From Endoryza sp044226045 (GTDB lineage: Bacteria > Bacteroidota > Bacteroidia > Chitinophagales > Chitinophagaceae), in assembly GCA_044226045.1 (NCBI GenBank), contig JBGAHR010000001.1:124001-188000 (forward strand): DNA of 64,000 bases, given 5' to 3'. Every line of letters begins with the position of its first letter. Within the stretch, counting starts at the first letter, position 1. Below, piece after piece: positions 1-8,654 of this stretch. The notes under the pieces are model-generated. The model saw only the letters and a program-made list of their open reading frames with translations. It had not been told where the DNA came from and did no database searches. The translations under genes were made by a program, and so were the position numbers.

Positions 1-2
1 GC

Positions 3-125
3 CCAACCGCGTCCAGGGGAGGCGTCGGATCAGACGGACCAGGCGGAATGATTGGTGATCCGGGCAATAGAGGTGGCGGTGATGGCTCACCAGGAAAAAT
101 TCATATTATCCCAGTTGATGAATAG
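3..125 (+). CDS. Collagen-like glycine-rich protein, C-terminal fragment
   Basis: Open from the window edge, reading in frame from base 3 to the TAG at 123-125. The visible 40 residues are mostly Gly-rich (GSDGPGGMIGDPGNRGGGDG), then a short non-repetitive tail (KIHIIPVDE). The same architecture, Gly-X-Y repeats followed by a short hydrophobic strand-like tail, is seen in the complete gene just downstream, so the two are probably tandem paralogues. The start lies outside the window. The function is unknown; a surface or secreted fibrous role is inferred from composition only. Confidence 0.7.
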   Translation, partial: PTASRGGVGSDGPGGMIGDPGNRGGGDGSPGKIHIIPVDE

Positions 126-221
126 TAAGAATTTGAAGTACAGGGTTAATATGTATTCAGCAACTTCGATTCCCTCTTTTCGAAATTTTACAATTGTGAA
201 GACTTATCAAACAACCGGCAA

Positions 222-1568
222 ATGATCAAGACTTGCCCCTCAGTACTATCGTCCGAATTTTTCCAGATCGCATCCCTGGGCAATCAGGATTTTCAATTGC
301 TTAACCGATTTATTCCACAGTGCTCTTATTTTCGAATCAATACGCCGGAAGAAGCAAGGATGATTTCAAGGGCCACAGAAGTATCGAAACAGAAAAGGGC
401 TCAGACTTTTTTCAAGGGAATAGAATATAGAGCAAGACTACCGCAGGGTTTACATGATCGGGGAGAAGCTTATTGTTTTGCAGGTATGTCACTTGATAAA
501 AAGAGAAACCAGGCCGGGCTGGAGAATCATTTTCCCATCAATGTGCGATTAACTTCAATACCGGAAAAAATAGTTGAGGAGAATGAAGTCTGGGATATTT
601 CAGTCTACCCATCAGATTGGGAAGTTGATGAGAGAACAGAGCTTTATAATTTGGTGAACATAGGAAAACTGATACTCAAAAGGAATGCCTCTGTTATTGT
701 AAAAGGTAACGCGCTTGTATTCACTTGCGCTTCAGTGGAAAAATTATATCCATCTGAGAAGCCTTACGATTTGGGTATTTTGCCAACCGACCATGGTTTT
801 GGTCTTAGAAGAGGACAATATGATGGGCGCCATGGAATCAATGGAGCTGATGGATTACCAGGTAAAGATGCAAAGTTGCCTATGATCGGAAGAAATTTTT
901 TGGGAGCCCTGCTGCCTGATGGAATTACCCAGGAAGATATGAACGGAGCAGGCGGGCTGAAAGGGCAGGAGGGAGAACCGGGTGAATCAGGTCTGACAGG
1001 TGGCGCCTGCCGAATTGCAGAAATCAATCTTCGTTCCTTTGCTAACGAACTGCCTTTTGTTATCGGGGCAATCGGTAGTAACGGTGGGGATGGTGGTAAT
1101 GGTGGTAACGGTGGTGATGGAGGCAGGGGTGGAAATGGCGTACCGGCTTTTAAAACTTTTACCGGTAAATATGAAGGAGGACATGGAGGCAACGGGGGTG
1201 TAGGTGGGAATGGTGGAGAGGGAGGAAGAGCCGGACATTCCGGCATGAGTTCTCATATTTTTATAGACGTGCCGGAAAAAAATTTGAATAAACTGTTTTT
1301 CTTTTCAAGCCCCGGAAAACCGGGCAGGCCCGGGAAAGGAGGGCAGCCTGGAAAGGGAGGATTAGCTGGTTCTTCAGATCTTTCTGAAGCGGTCAATGGC
1401 AATCCCGGAAACGCAGGCGCCCCGGGGAAACCTGGCCGGCAATTACCTGCGGCAACTATTTATGTAAATGATGAACCCTTTCTTTCTCCGGTTGCTATTA
1501 ATGTTTATGATGAATGTTTGGTAAGAGACCTGTCTTTATATTCCGATAGCAGTTTCAAAACAACATGA
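222..1568 (+). CDS. Collagen-like Gly-rich repeat protein
   Basis: A 448-aa protein with a non-repetitive N-terminal part (about residues 1-190) and a Gly-rich C-terminal half. The repeats fall in three blocks: about 195-250 (HGINGADGLPGKDAK, GQEGEPGESGLTG), 283-345 (a GGNGG-type glycine run) and 365-420 (GKPGRPGKGGQPGKG). Non-repetitive segments separate them. Genuine Gly-X-Y triplets are mixed with GGX triplets. I see no signal peptide and no T9SS sorting domain, so export is not shown by the sequence. ATG 222 is the first start after the upstream gene's stop. A long proline-rich reading on the opposite strand is only the mirror of the glycine codons. Expression and function are unknown. 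Confidence 0.8.
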   Translation: MIKTCPSVLSSEFFQIASLGNQDFQLLNRFIPQCSYFRINTPEEARMISRATEVSKQKRAQTFFKGIEYRARLPQGLHDRGEAYCFAGMSLDKKRNQAGLENHFPINVRLTSIPEKIVEENEVWDISVYPSDWEVDERTELYNLVNIGKLILKRNASVIVKGNALVFTCASVEKLYPSEKPYDLGILPTDHGFGLRRGQYDGRHGINGADGLPGKDAKLPMIGRNFLGALLPDGITQEDMNGAGGLKGQEGEPGESGLTGGACRIAEINLRSFANELPFVIGAIGSNGGDGGNGGNGGDGGRGGNGVPAFKTFTGKYEGGHGGNGGVGGNGGEGGRAGHSGMSSHIFIDVPEKNLNKLFFFSSPGKPGRPGKGGQPGKGGLAGSSDLSEAVNGNPGNAGAPGKPGRQLPAATIYVNDEPFLSPVAINVYDECLVRDLSLYSDSSFKTT

Positions 1569-1685
1569 CTGTATGACCCGGCAACCACAAAAGAATTCTC
1601 CGAACGCCTGTTTTCCTGTGGTCAGTTGAAATGGCAGTAAGGAACTGTTCGAATGAACATACAGCCTTCCGCAATAATTTTCTCG

Positions 1686-2468
1686 TTAAAGAAACCTTTC
1701 AACACCTGGTGTTAAGAAAGTGATCTTGCTTTTAGCCAGTTCATCCTTCTCGATGATTGCTTTCAGGTGCGCCTCAGTTTCTTTGAAATGCGTCCATCCG
1801 CGATAATGAACAGGTATGGCTATATGAGGATTGATGGTTTTAATGGATCGCAACAAATCTGTACTGTTCATGGTATATCTGCCCAAACCGGTGAGGTACC
1901 GAAACTGCACCGAGCCGACATGGAAAATGCCAATGTCGATCCTGAATCTGGCTGCAATCTCTTCAATGCCCCTGAAATAAACTGTATCACCGGAAATGTA
2001 CAAGGCGCCATTGGTTTGGGCATCGTACTCAATAACAAAACCAATAACTTTCCCGGAGAATATTTCGGGTACCCACCAGGGATGATGCTGAGCCGGTACC
2101 GCGGTGATCCGCAATCCAGGAACAAGCGGGGTATCGACAGGATGGGTTTCCCAGTCACGCAGCCCGGTAATTTTGGGAAAGGATTTTGAGGCAGCGACTG
2201 TAGACAATACCAACGGGACTGTAGCAGTGAATTCTTTTCCTCTCCGATCGAAATTATCCTTGTGCTGGTGATGGCTCAGCAGGACAAGATCGACAGCAGC
2301 GAGGGTTTCGCTGTTCAATGCGGGATTATCGGTCTTGCGGGAAAAAGATCCTGAGCCATGATAATAGTATCCGCCAGCTTTATCCAGCGTAGGATCCGTC
2401 AGTATCCGAAACCCATTAATGGAAATCAGCACGCAGGCGGTATCAATATGCGTAATGGAAAGATCCAT
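1686..2468 (-). CDS. MBL-fold metallo-hydrolase (UlaG-like)
   Basis: A 260-aa metallo-beta-lactamase-fold protein of the UlaG/YcbL-like group, which are metal-dependent hydrolases. The metal motif reads H67-x-H69-x-D71-N72 (SHHQHKDN), so the usual final His of HxHxDH is Asn here. The other ligand positions look present: a His in AQHHPWW, the Asp in ISGDT and the His in IPVHYRGW. There is no signal peptide, so it is probably cytoplasmic. It is the last gene of a four-gene minus-strand operon, 3 bp after the alpha/beta hydrolase, which suggests co-translation. The substrate is unknown. The Asn substitution may change metal-2 binding without abolishing function. Confidence 0.85.
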   Translation of the reverse strand: MDLSITHIDTACVLISINGFRILTDPTLDKAGGYYYHGSGSFSRKTDNPALNSETLAAVDLVLLSHHQHKDNFDRRGKEFTATVPLVLSTVAASKSFPKITGLRDWETHPVDTPLVPGLRITAVPAQHHPWWVPEIFSGKVIGFVIEYDAQTNGALYISGDTVYFRGIEEIAARFRIDIGIFHVGSVQFRYLTGLGRYTMNSTDLLRSIKTINPHIAIPVHYRGWTHFKETEAHLKAIIEKDELAKSKITFLTPGVERFL

Positions 2469-2471
2469 ATC

Positions 2472-3260
2472 CTAAGGTAGTCTTTGTAACCAATTCAAAA
2501 TATAATCAGCATCTTCTTTCCATGTCTTTTGTCCAAGAACAAAATGGTTTCTTCCCGCGAATTCCTTGAAATCGGTGATGGAACCATTGTCTTTTTTGTA
2601 TTTTTTATAATTGCGTCTATTCAGGTGCGCGGGGATAATATTTCCTTCTGTGCCGGCTGTCAATAACAAAGGCGCATGTGGTTTTTTGAAATCCACTTTG
2701 GCAGCGCTGCCTAATCCGCCCCTGGCCACTGTTTTGGATTCCGGAATAGTGAGTTTGTTCCAGGCTTCCCATTGTTCTTCCAGTGGCATGCCATTTACAA
2801 AGGCGTATTGCCATTTTTTAAACGACATCAGGTAAGTCTTTTTCAGGGAGGTGAATAAGCCCAGCACTTCCCATCCGGATTTCAAAAAGGAAAACTCATA
2901 GGGGAATACGCCCATCGGCGGAACAGAATGAATAGCCACAGCTGCTGCCGCCAACCCGCGATCGTTGATGACCTGCGTAATGAGTCCGCCTAAGGAATGA
3001 CCAATGACAATGGGCTTGTCCCGGAAGCTCTTTACAATATCGGCATAACTGTTTATTAGTTCTTTCAGGGTAAGTTTCGCCAGGTCTGTATCATGGGGTT
3101 GGCGGGCTCTTAATTCGGCTGCTGAACCATTTTTAAATGGCCAGGGAGGGGCAATGGTGGAATAGCCTTTGCTTTCAAAGTAAATCCGCCAGTCGTCCCA
3201 ACAGGAATTGCTGACGAAGGCGCCGGTTACAAATACAATATTTCTTGTTTGAAGTGGCAT
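2472..3260 (-). CDS. Alpha/beta hydrolase
   Basis: A 262-aa single-domain alpha/beta hydrolase. The nucleophile elbow is GHSLGG (about residue 94), with an oxyanion-type VTGAFVSNSCWDDW segment near the N terminus and a likely catalytic His in GRNHFVLGQ near the C terminus. No signal peptide is visible, so it is probably cytoplasmic. It sits 31 bp downstream of the enoyl-CoA hydratase and 3 bp upstream of the MBL hydrolase, in one operon. The pairing of two alpha/beta hydrolases, a crotonase-fold enzyme and an MBL hydrolase suggests degradation of an ester or acyl compound. That is inference; the substrate cannot be read from the sequence. Confidence 0.85.
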   Translation of the reverse strand: MPLQTRNIVFVTGAFVSNSCWDDWRIYFESKGYSTIAPPWPFKNGSAAELRARQPHDTDLAKLTLKELINSYADIVKSFRDKPIVIGHSLGGLITQVINDRGLAAAAVAIHSVPPMGVFPYEFSFLKSGWEVLGLFTSLKKTYLMSFKKWQYAFVNGMPLEEQWEAWNKLTIPESKTVARGGLGSAAKVDFKKPHAPLLLTAGTEGNIIPAHLNRRNYKKYKKDNGSITDFKEFAGRNHFVLGQKTWKEDADYILNWLQRLP

Positions 3261-3291
3261 GATGGTAGTTTAATGGTTGGTAAAATTTATT

Positions 3292-4092
3292 TTATAAGTG
3301 ATCTCCCAGGGTTCTTTCAAACTCGCCCCGCTGTTGCAGCCCTTTTGAAAGGAGTGCGCCTATGCGTTCCTGTGCGTCTGGTTCGCTGAGCAACCCAAAG
3401 AACAGGTTCTGTGTGGTGGAAAGGACTTCTACAGTTGGCAAGCCTGCTCTCTGGTTCACCAGTTGTTTGGCAGTTGCCAGCGCTTTCCTGGAATAGCGGC
3501 TTATCCTTCCGGTGAATCGTTCTATAAAAACATCCAGCTCTGCGTCGGGGATGGCGCGATTGATCCATCCATATTTTTCGGCGAGAGTGGCATCATAGTC
3601 TTCCGCGCTGGTGATGACCTCCAGGGCTCTTGCCTTTCCAAGCAATCCAGGCAATCGTTCCATTCCTCCGCCACCGGGAATCAATCCACATCCCATTTCC
3701 AGTTGACAGAGTATTCCCTTTTCTTTACTGGCGAATCGCATATCCATGGCTTGCAGAAATTCACTCCCTACTCCTCTCGCTCTTCCGCGCAGAATACCTA
3801 TCGTAATAAAAGGCGCTCTTTCTATTCGATAGGCAAAGTCGGGCCATTGCGACAGACCGGTGGCCTGTTTTTCCAGGTTCATCGTGGGAGCGTTGATCAC
3901 GTCGAGGTGTGAAATGAAATAGTCGGGATCAGCGCTATCAAATACAACAACCTTGATGTCCGAATCTTTCTCCAGTTTATCGATCAATGAAGACAGGGCG
4001 TCGGAAAGTGACTGGTCAAAAAGATTCATAGGCGGATTATCGATTAATACCTTAAGGTATTCCTTGCTGATTGGCTGAATTTGCAGACTCAT
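3292..4092 (-). CDS. Enoyl-CoA hydratase/isomerase family protein
   Basis: A 266-aa crotonase-fold protein of near-typical length (about 260). The oxyanion-hole segment is GRARGVGSEFLQAMDMRF. The second conserved block, LEMGCGLIPGGGGMERL, matches the family's E-x-G-x-G-L-x-P-G-G-G pattern, including the catalytic-type Glu. The family hydrates or isomerises acyl-CoA thioesters. Its start codon overlaps the stop of the upstream lipoprotein gene (ATGA, 4089-4092), which indicates translational coupling. Some crotonase-fold proteins have other activities, so the exact reaction is uncertain. Confidence 0.88.
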   Translation of the reverse strand: MSLQIQPISKEYLKVLIDNPPMNLFDQSLSDALSSLIDKLEKDSDIKVVVFDSADPDYFISHLDVINAPTMNLEKQATGLSQWPDFAYRIERAPFITIGILRGRARGVGSEFLQAMDMRFASKEKGILCQLEMGCGLIPGGGGMERLPGLLGKARALEVITSAEDYDATLAEKYGWINRAIPDAELDVFIERFTGRISRYSRKALATAKQLVNQRAGLPTVEVLSTTQNLFFGLLSEPDAQERIGALLSKGLQQRGEFERTLGDHL

Positions 4093-5063
4093 TTTTTATG
4101 ATTTAGCAGGAAGGAGTGAATGATGCCGGCTACCATATCCGGGTATTGGTGATGTGGGCCATGTCCGGTTTGCGGGATGACGACAACCTGGGTGGTAGGC
4201 AGTTTTCGATTCAGCATAAACCAGTTTTCCGGCGGGAACACTACTTCATGATCAGCCGAAATAACCAGGATCGGTGTGGTGGTGGTCATCATCTTTTGTA
4301 ATATGCCGGCGGAATCTTTTGCATAGTCTTCGAACCCCATTCTGTAATTGGCCCATAGTTCCATGCGGATATCCGTATCAGGATCGTTTGTTCTGGCTGC
4401 TATCCGGTTATGACTTGCTTGTGCTGCTTCCCTGCTGATCGCTGAAGCGGGTTCGAAGAATAGTATGACCTCATCTTCCAGGTCGTTTTTGGGTTTTGAT
4501 GAACGCTCGAGGAAAACCTGTTCCATGGGATAAGCTGTTTTACCGGGTGGTTTGGTTCCAATCAGAATGGTTTGTGTTACCAGTTCGGGTAGTTCCATCG
4601 AAGCTACCTGTGCCACCGCGCCACCAAACGACCATCCGCCTAAAATGATCTTGCTGAACTTCAGGTACCCGGAAAGGTCTTTTACATCTTGGGCAAAGCC
4701 TGCCATGGTTGTTTCGGGGGCGCCGGTTGACAGCCCGAATCCGGTATAATCATAAGTGATGACAGTATAGTGTTTCGCAAGCGCGTCGAGAAAAGCCGGA
4801 TCCCAACTATCGAGGTTGCCTCTGAATCGTTGACACAAGATGATGGGATCCCCGGAACCGATCATGCGATAGGCAATTTTTCGACCGTTTATGTCAGCGA
4901 ACTGTGTGCTGGAATGAACCGCACCTGTTTTTGGAGGAGCTGGTTCTTTTGTTGAATTTGCCATTGGAGTGTTTTTTGAATCGCTTTGACAGCTGATTAA
5001 GATTTGCAGGCAGACTATCAGCATGTATATCCGAAATTCTGCCAACCTTGCATTCTTTTTCAT
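4089..5063 (-). CDS. Alpha/beta hydrolase, predicted lipoprotein
   Basis: A 324-aa alpha/beta hydrolase. I choose the ATG at 5063 (MKKNARLAEF) over one 33 bp upstream because it gives a proper lipoprotein signal, with a hydrophobic stretch ending in the lipobox LISC about 25 residues in. The nucleophile elbow is GGWSFGGA, with a plausible acid in ISADHEVVF and the catalytic His in QTGHGPHH. The mature enzyme is probably membrane-anchored, facing the periplasm or surface. It is the first gene of the minus-strand operon, overlapping the enoyl-CoA hydratase by 4 bp. A -7-like box lies just upstream (5084-5091). Confidence 0.85.
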   Translation of the reverse strand: MKKNARLAEFRIYMLIVCLQILISCQSDSKNTPMANSTKEPAPPKTGAVHSSTQFADINGRKIAYRMIGSGDPIILCQRFRGNLDSWDPAFLDALAKHYTVITYDYTGFGLSTGAPETTMAGFAQDVKDLSGYLKFSKIILGGWSFGGAVAQVASMELPELVTQTILIGTKPPGKTAYPMEQVFLERSSKPKNDLEDEVILFFEPASAISREAAQASHNRIAARTNDPDTDIRMELWANYRMGFEDYAKDSAGILQKMMTTTTPILVISADHEVVFPPENWFMLNRKLPTTQVVVIPQTGHGPHHQYPDMVAGIIHSFLLNHKK

Positions 5064-5083
5064 ACTATAGTTTTTAATCGAAG

Positions 5084-5091
5084 CAAATCTA
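5084..5091 (-). promoter_or_regulatory. Candidate Bacteroidota -7 box (TAGATTTG)
   Basis: The minus strand reads TAGATTTG, a full match to the Bacteroidota -7 consensus TAnnTTTG, about 20 bp before the ATG at 5063. No clear -33 TTTG is seen at the usual 19-20 bp spacing, so confidence is modest. Confidence 0.35.
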
Positions 5092-5327
5092 CCCACCTTG
5101 ATCAGCCGTTCCGATTCACAGATGAAGCCGATAGTTGTACATTTAAAGCGGTTATGACAAGGTTGTTTTATGGTTCAGACTATGGGCCATTTTTGATCTG
5201 CCTTTTTATGAACGGTAGCAGAATACCAGTTAAATAGGTTTTATTCCTGCCGCGACCACTCATCCTTCACCCTATTCTCTCCTGTAGTTTCTGTTGTCAT
5301 TTATTGTGCTTTTCAGGAAATTAAGGA

Positions 5328-6182
5328 ATGCAAGACAATACCAACATAAACAGAAGGCTATTGGTAAAAAGCACCGTATTTGGTGCGCTGGCGGTGGCTT
5401 TACCCAACATGCTTTATGCGAAAAACATAGAGACAGCTAAAGTTGGCGACAATCAACCGGCCGGCCCGGTTCATGATCGCTATCCTGCTATTGCCCTGAC
5501 CATTGCAGAAGAGGTGGTGAGTGTTTCACATTTCAACCTCGATCGACTCAAACAGCTTGTTGAACCGCGCCCTGAGTTGGCAAAGGCCAGTTGGGACTGG
5601 GGCTATGGTGACTGGGAGTCGGCCATCGCGGCGGCTTCGCATGTGGGAAGGGTCGATATCATTGAATATCTTATCAGCAAAGGGGCGGCACCAACCATTT
5701 TTACCCTGGCGGTGTTGGGTCGGGCAGATGCAGTAAAGGAAATGCTGCGCTCTTATCCAGGTATGCAAAAATGTGAGGGACCTCATGGTATTTCCCTGCT
5801 GCAACATGCTCAAACAGGGTTGCAAACAGATGGCGTAGATAAAACCAAAGCACAACAACTGGTCGACTTCCTGCAAGCGCTGGGTGATGCGAATGGCAGG
5901 GAATATCTTTCCCTGGAAGAAAAAGATAAATCGAAATACCTTGGCGACTATAAATACGGAGAGGGGAAAGACGATGGCTTTTCCATTCGCCTCAACATGC
6001 GCAAAATGGTATCGCTGGGTAAGTTGGGAAAAACGGGTGGCGCATTGTGGCGTATAGGAGAAAATGAATTCACTTACCAGGGCGCTCCTTCTGTCAAAGT
6101 GAAATTCGAAATCGTTAATAACCTCGCAATGTCGTTTGTGATTACAGAACCCGGACTGGTGCTGAAGGCAACCCGCGTCTGA
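5328..6182 (+). CDS. Ankyrin-repeat protein with twin-Arg-like signal
   Basis: A 284-aa protein. The N terminus MQDNTNINRRLLVKST followed by a hydrophobic run and an A-x-A-like site resembles a twin-arginine signal, so export folded through Tat is possible. Residues about 60-140 look like two or three degenerate ankyrin helices (DWESAIAAASHVGRVDIIEYLI, then TLAVLGRADAVKEML). The C-terminal about 80 residues form a beta-rich segment of unknown type. It is divergent from the hydrolase operon across a 264-bp gap. Function is unknown; ankyrin repeats normally mediate protein contacts. Confidence 0.8.
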   Translation: MQDNTNINRRLLVKSTVFGALAVALPNMLYAKNIETAKVGDNQPAGPVHDRYPAIALTIAEEVVSVSHFNLDRLKQLVEPRPELAKASWDWGYGDWESAIAAASHVGRVDIIEYLISKGAAPTIFTLAVLGRADAVKEMLRSYPGMQKCEGPHGISLLQHAQTGLQTDGVDKTKAQQLVDFLQALGDANGREYLSLEEKDKSKYLGDYKYGEGKDDGFSIRLNMRKMVSLGKLGKTGGALWRIGENEFTYQGAPSVKVKFEIVNNLAMSFVITEPGLVLKATRV

Positions 6183-6381
6183 GGATAACCGATTCCAGAG
6201 ACTCTCAATACCAGGAGCCTGGTTCCCTGATTGAGTATCGTTTAATCGAGACGAAACAGTTTGCAAATTATTACAGATCTACATTGAACCAGGAATTACT
6301 CATGAATTACAAAAATAGCCCTTGTTTTGTTATTGCCTTGCAATATTTCGGTTGTAAAGTCTGGTAAAATAGTAAACGTCT

Positions 6382-6389
6382 TAACTTTG
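6382..6389 (+). promoter_or_regulatory. Candidate -7 box (TAACTTTG) for AraC regulator
   Basis: TAACTTTG matches TAnnTTTG, 40 bp before the ATG at 6430. A -33 element is not obvious. Confidence 0.4.
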
Positions 6390-6429
6390 TCGTTTTTCCC
6401 TGACCTGCCATCCAAACTGGTTTCAGAAG

Positions 6430-7299
6430 ATGATCAACCTATATTCCGCAGTAAAAGCAAATAATAATTTTGCTAAAATAGAAGTCAGTGAGTTGCTGTT
6501 TGTTGAGTATACCTGTATGCAGGAAGAAAACAAGTTAGGTATATGGTCAAATAACAACTATTTTGCCTTTATTGCTTCCGGAAAAAAAATCTGGCGTACG
6601 ATCTATCATTCTTATGAAGTAGTCGATGGAGATATAATTTTCATAAAGAAGGGTGCTAATCTTACCCACCAGTTTTTTGATGATAAATTTTGCGCTGTTT
6701 TCCTCTTCATTCCAGATGAATTTATAAAGTCTTTTCTGACCCGACACAATTCCCTGCTCAATACCCCTCAGAAAGATTTGTCGGAGCAGGATGCTGTCAT
6801 TCGGGTGGAAAAGGACGAACTACTGGGAAATTATTACCAATCAATCCGATCCTACCTGTCGTTGTCTCAAAAGCCCAACGAACAGCTGATGCTTCTCAAA
6901 TTTGAAGAGTTGTTGCTCAGTTTGTTTTCCAACAGGCAGCACAAGGCGCTGACTGATTATTTTATTTCACTTTGCCAGGATCAGGAGTATCATATGGGCA
7001 GAGTAATGGAGGAAAATTTTGCATATAACCTGAAACTGGAAGATTATGCCAGGCTTTGTCATATGAGTCTCTCAGCTTTTAAAAAGTCATTCAAAAAAAA
7101 CTACCAAACCACGCCGGCAAAATGGCTCCAGCAGAAAAAGCTCGAGCTGGCTTATCACAAAGTGATTAACACCGATCAGCATATCAACCAGATTTCACTG
7201 GAATGCGGGTTCGAAGATGTTTCTCATTTTATACGGGTATTCCGCAAGAAATACCAACTTACACCACTTCAATACCGCTTACAGTACAGCAGTGTGTAA
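6430..7299 (+). CDS. AraC-family transcriptional regulator
   Basis: A 289-aa regulator. The N-terminal part (1-160) is a cupin-like effector domain with GKKIWRTIYHSYEVVDGD. The C-terminal about 100 residues carry the double helix-turn-helix: first helix pair around LEDYARLCHMSLSAFKKSF, second around INQISLECGFEDVSHFIRVF, with the family P-x-x-Y/W end (QLTPLQYRL). It is paralogous along its whole length to the regulator at 20428, and both begin M-I/L-NLY. The next genes (7413, 7835) are on the same strand and are candidate targets. The effector is unknown. Confidence 0.9.
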   Translation: MINLYSAVKANNNFAKIEVSELLFVEYTCMQEENKLGIWSNNNYFAFIASGKKIWRTIYHSYEVVDGDIIFIKKGANLTHQFFDDKFCAVFLFIPDEFIKSFLTRHNSLLNTPQKDLSEQDAVIRVEKDELLGNYYQSIRSYLSLSQKPNEQLMLLKFEELLLSLFSNRQHKALTDYFISLCQDQEYHMGRVMEENFAYNLKLEDYARLCHMSLSAFKKSFKKNYQTTPAKWLQQKKLELAYHKVINTDQHINQISLECGFEDVSHFIRVFRKKYQLTPLQYRLQYSSV

Positions 7300-7371
7300 A
7301 CAAGGTTCAAAACGTACCCGCAAAGTCGATTTTTAAAGCTTTTCAGACAATTCCCCGGTTGCCATGTCTTT

Positions 7372-7379
7372 TAGCTTTG
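7372..7379 (+). promoter_or_regulatory. Candidate -7 box (TAGCTTTG)
   Basis: TAGCTTTG fits TAnnTTTG, 34 bp before the ATG at 7413. It supports that start rather than an extended reading that would overlap the AraC gene. Confidence 0.35.
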
Positions 7380-7412
7380 CTGCCTATTCATAAACAAATA
7401 AAAAAAATAGCA

Positions 7413-7727
7413 ATGAAAAAGGCACAAGCAGTATTAGCAGTTAAGTTCCAATCGTCATTACGTCCCGAATCTTTATTGCGCCGATGCCTGGACGGGCTGG
7501 AAGATTTCAGAAGTGTACCCGGCCTCGTTCAGAAATATTACCTCACAGAAGACAGCACCGGGGCCATCAGTGGCATTTATCTGTTTGAAGACAAAGAAGC
7601 CCTGGAGGCATTCTGGGGATCCGAGGTGGCGCAAAGTATTCCTCCAAAATATGGAGTAATACCCGAAACACTCCGGGTAGAGAAGTATGAATTGGCTATT
7701 GTTCTCAATGAGGGGGTGGAAGCTTGA
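7413..7727 (+). CDS. YdhR-like / antibiotic monooxygenase-fold small protein
   Basis: A 104-aa protein starting MKKAQAVLAVKF. An in-frame extension reaches back into the AraC gene, but the ATG at 7413 removes that overlap and follows a -7-like box. The alpha/beta pattern, with VPGLVQKYYL then GISGIYLFEDKEALEAF, is typical of dimeric ferredoxin-like proteins of the YdhR/ABM group. In that motif GIYLF is the central strand and the ALEAFW helix follows. Such proteins can be small-molecule monooxygenases or binding proteins. No cofactor site is visible. It lies directly downstream of the AraC regulator and may be its target. Confidence 0.78.
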   Translation: MKKAQAVLAVKFQSSLRPESLLRRCLDGLEDFRSVPGLVQKYYLTEDSTGAISGIYLFEDKEALEAFWGSEVAQSIPPKYGVIPETLRVEKYELAIVLNEGVEA

Positions 7728-7834
7728 TATTTCAGGTAGGAGGCATTGTGACCATGTATACGCCTGGCAACTGGTCATAATGCTTCCGAACTTTTACCTC
7801 TCACCAAATTATTTATCGATTAATTGAATGAAAC

Positions 7835-8230
7835 ATGAACAAACAGCAAAGAACAGAGGTGCATGCAATTGTTACTCATGCGGAAGAATCCGGCGATGTT
7901 CTTCAGCATCACCTAAGCGCTTTTCTGCAGAACGACCTGTCGGCCTTAATGGTCGATTACTCCGACGAATCAATACTGATCACGCCCGACAGGAACTACA
8001 CAGGTCTCGAGGAGATAAGTGGGTATTTAGCCGACCTGATGGGTCATTTTCCAAAAAATGCGTCCGAAATTGAAGTAACCAGGGTTTTTATCAAGGATTA
8101 TCTTGTCTATATTACCTGGCGCGGAAAATCACAAACCATTGAAGTGAGTTTCGCCACGGATACATTTATCATTAAGGCGGGCAAAATAAAGGTTCAAACC
8201 TTTGCCGGACTACTCAAGTTCATAAATTAA
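7835..8230 (+). CDS. NTF2-like (SnoaL-type) small protein
   Basis: A 131-aa protein with the cone-shaped NTF2/SnoaL pattern. An N-terminal helix pair (HHLSAFLQNDLSALMVDYSD) is followed by ESILITPD, GLEEISGYLADLM and several beta strands ending TFAGLLKFIN. Family members are ligand-binding proteins, isomerases or polyketide cyclases; no catalytic dyad can be assigned here. It lies 107 bp after the YdhR-like gene, and a strong terminator follows at 8348. Confidence 0.75.
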   Translation: MNKQQRTEVHAIVTHAEESGDVLQHHLSAFLQNDLSALMVDYSDESILITPDRNYTGLEEISGYLADLMGHFPKNASEIEVTRVFIKDYLVYITWRGKSQTIEVSFATDTFIIKAGKIKVQTFAGLLKFIN

Positions 8231-8654
8231 TAAGAACTACATTTTATCAGGTGATTTTTATCCGGAAGTCAGTCAAGGCTGCCTTAGCCAATGGCGATAC
8301 GAAAATAGCGACTTGATGTTTGCGGTGTTTTGTAAGTATAAACAAGCAAAGGCCGTCTCAAATGTTAATGAGGCGGTCTTTTTTATTTTAGAGAAATGGA
8401 TGAATTATCCTTTCCGGATTGATTTTTTGGGTCTGAAGGATGTTTTTTAGCTTTTTTGAGTGGAACATTCAGAATAATTAATAACTGAGCCGGTGAAATT
8501 GTTTTGGAGTGTTGTTTAATTGAATGCTATGGTAAGATTCATTGTCAGAAATCGGGCTAATGGACAGGTCTCCCGGTTGCTCAAATCGGTTGTTTGGCCG
8601 ATTCAAGCTACTGTTTGGCCGAAGGCTGTTTTTTGAAATCAAAGCCTGACTAAA
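8231..8654. other. Intergenic region 8231-8654
   Basis: A 424-bp stretch without a convincing gene. It holds one clear rho-independent terminator (8348-8386). The remaining sequence shows no conserved promoter box or other structure I can recognise. Confidence 0.6.
8348..8386 (+). terminator. Rho-independent terminator
   Basis: The arms GGCCGTCTC (8351-8359) and GAGGCGGTC (8370-8378) pair over 9 bp with two G-T wobbles. Flanking A-T pairs extend the stem and the loop is 10 nt. A T-rich run (TTTTTTATTTTA) follows. It ends the AraC/YdhR/NTF2 transcription unit. Confidence 0.85.

Noticed and set aside
764..1246. 160-aa proline-rich minus-strand frame
   Set aside because: It is antisense to the Gly-rich repeats of the collagen-like gene. 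Pro codons (CCN) are the mirror of GGN Gly codons. No start context or independent evidence.
5526..6266. 246-aa minus-strand frame
   Set aside because: Lies opposite the ankyrin-repeat gene, with a biased Cys/His/Phe-rich composition and no recognisable domain. The plus-strand gene is clearly the real one.
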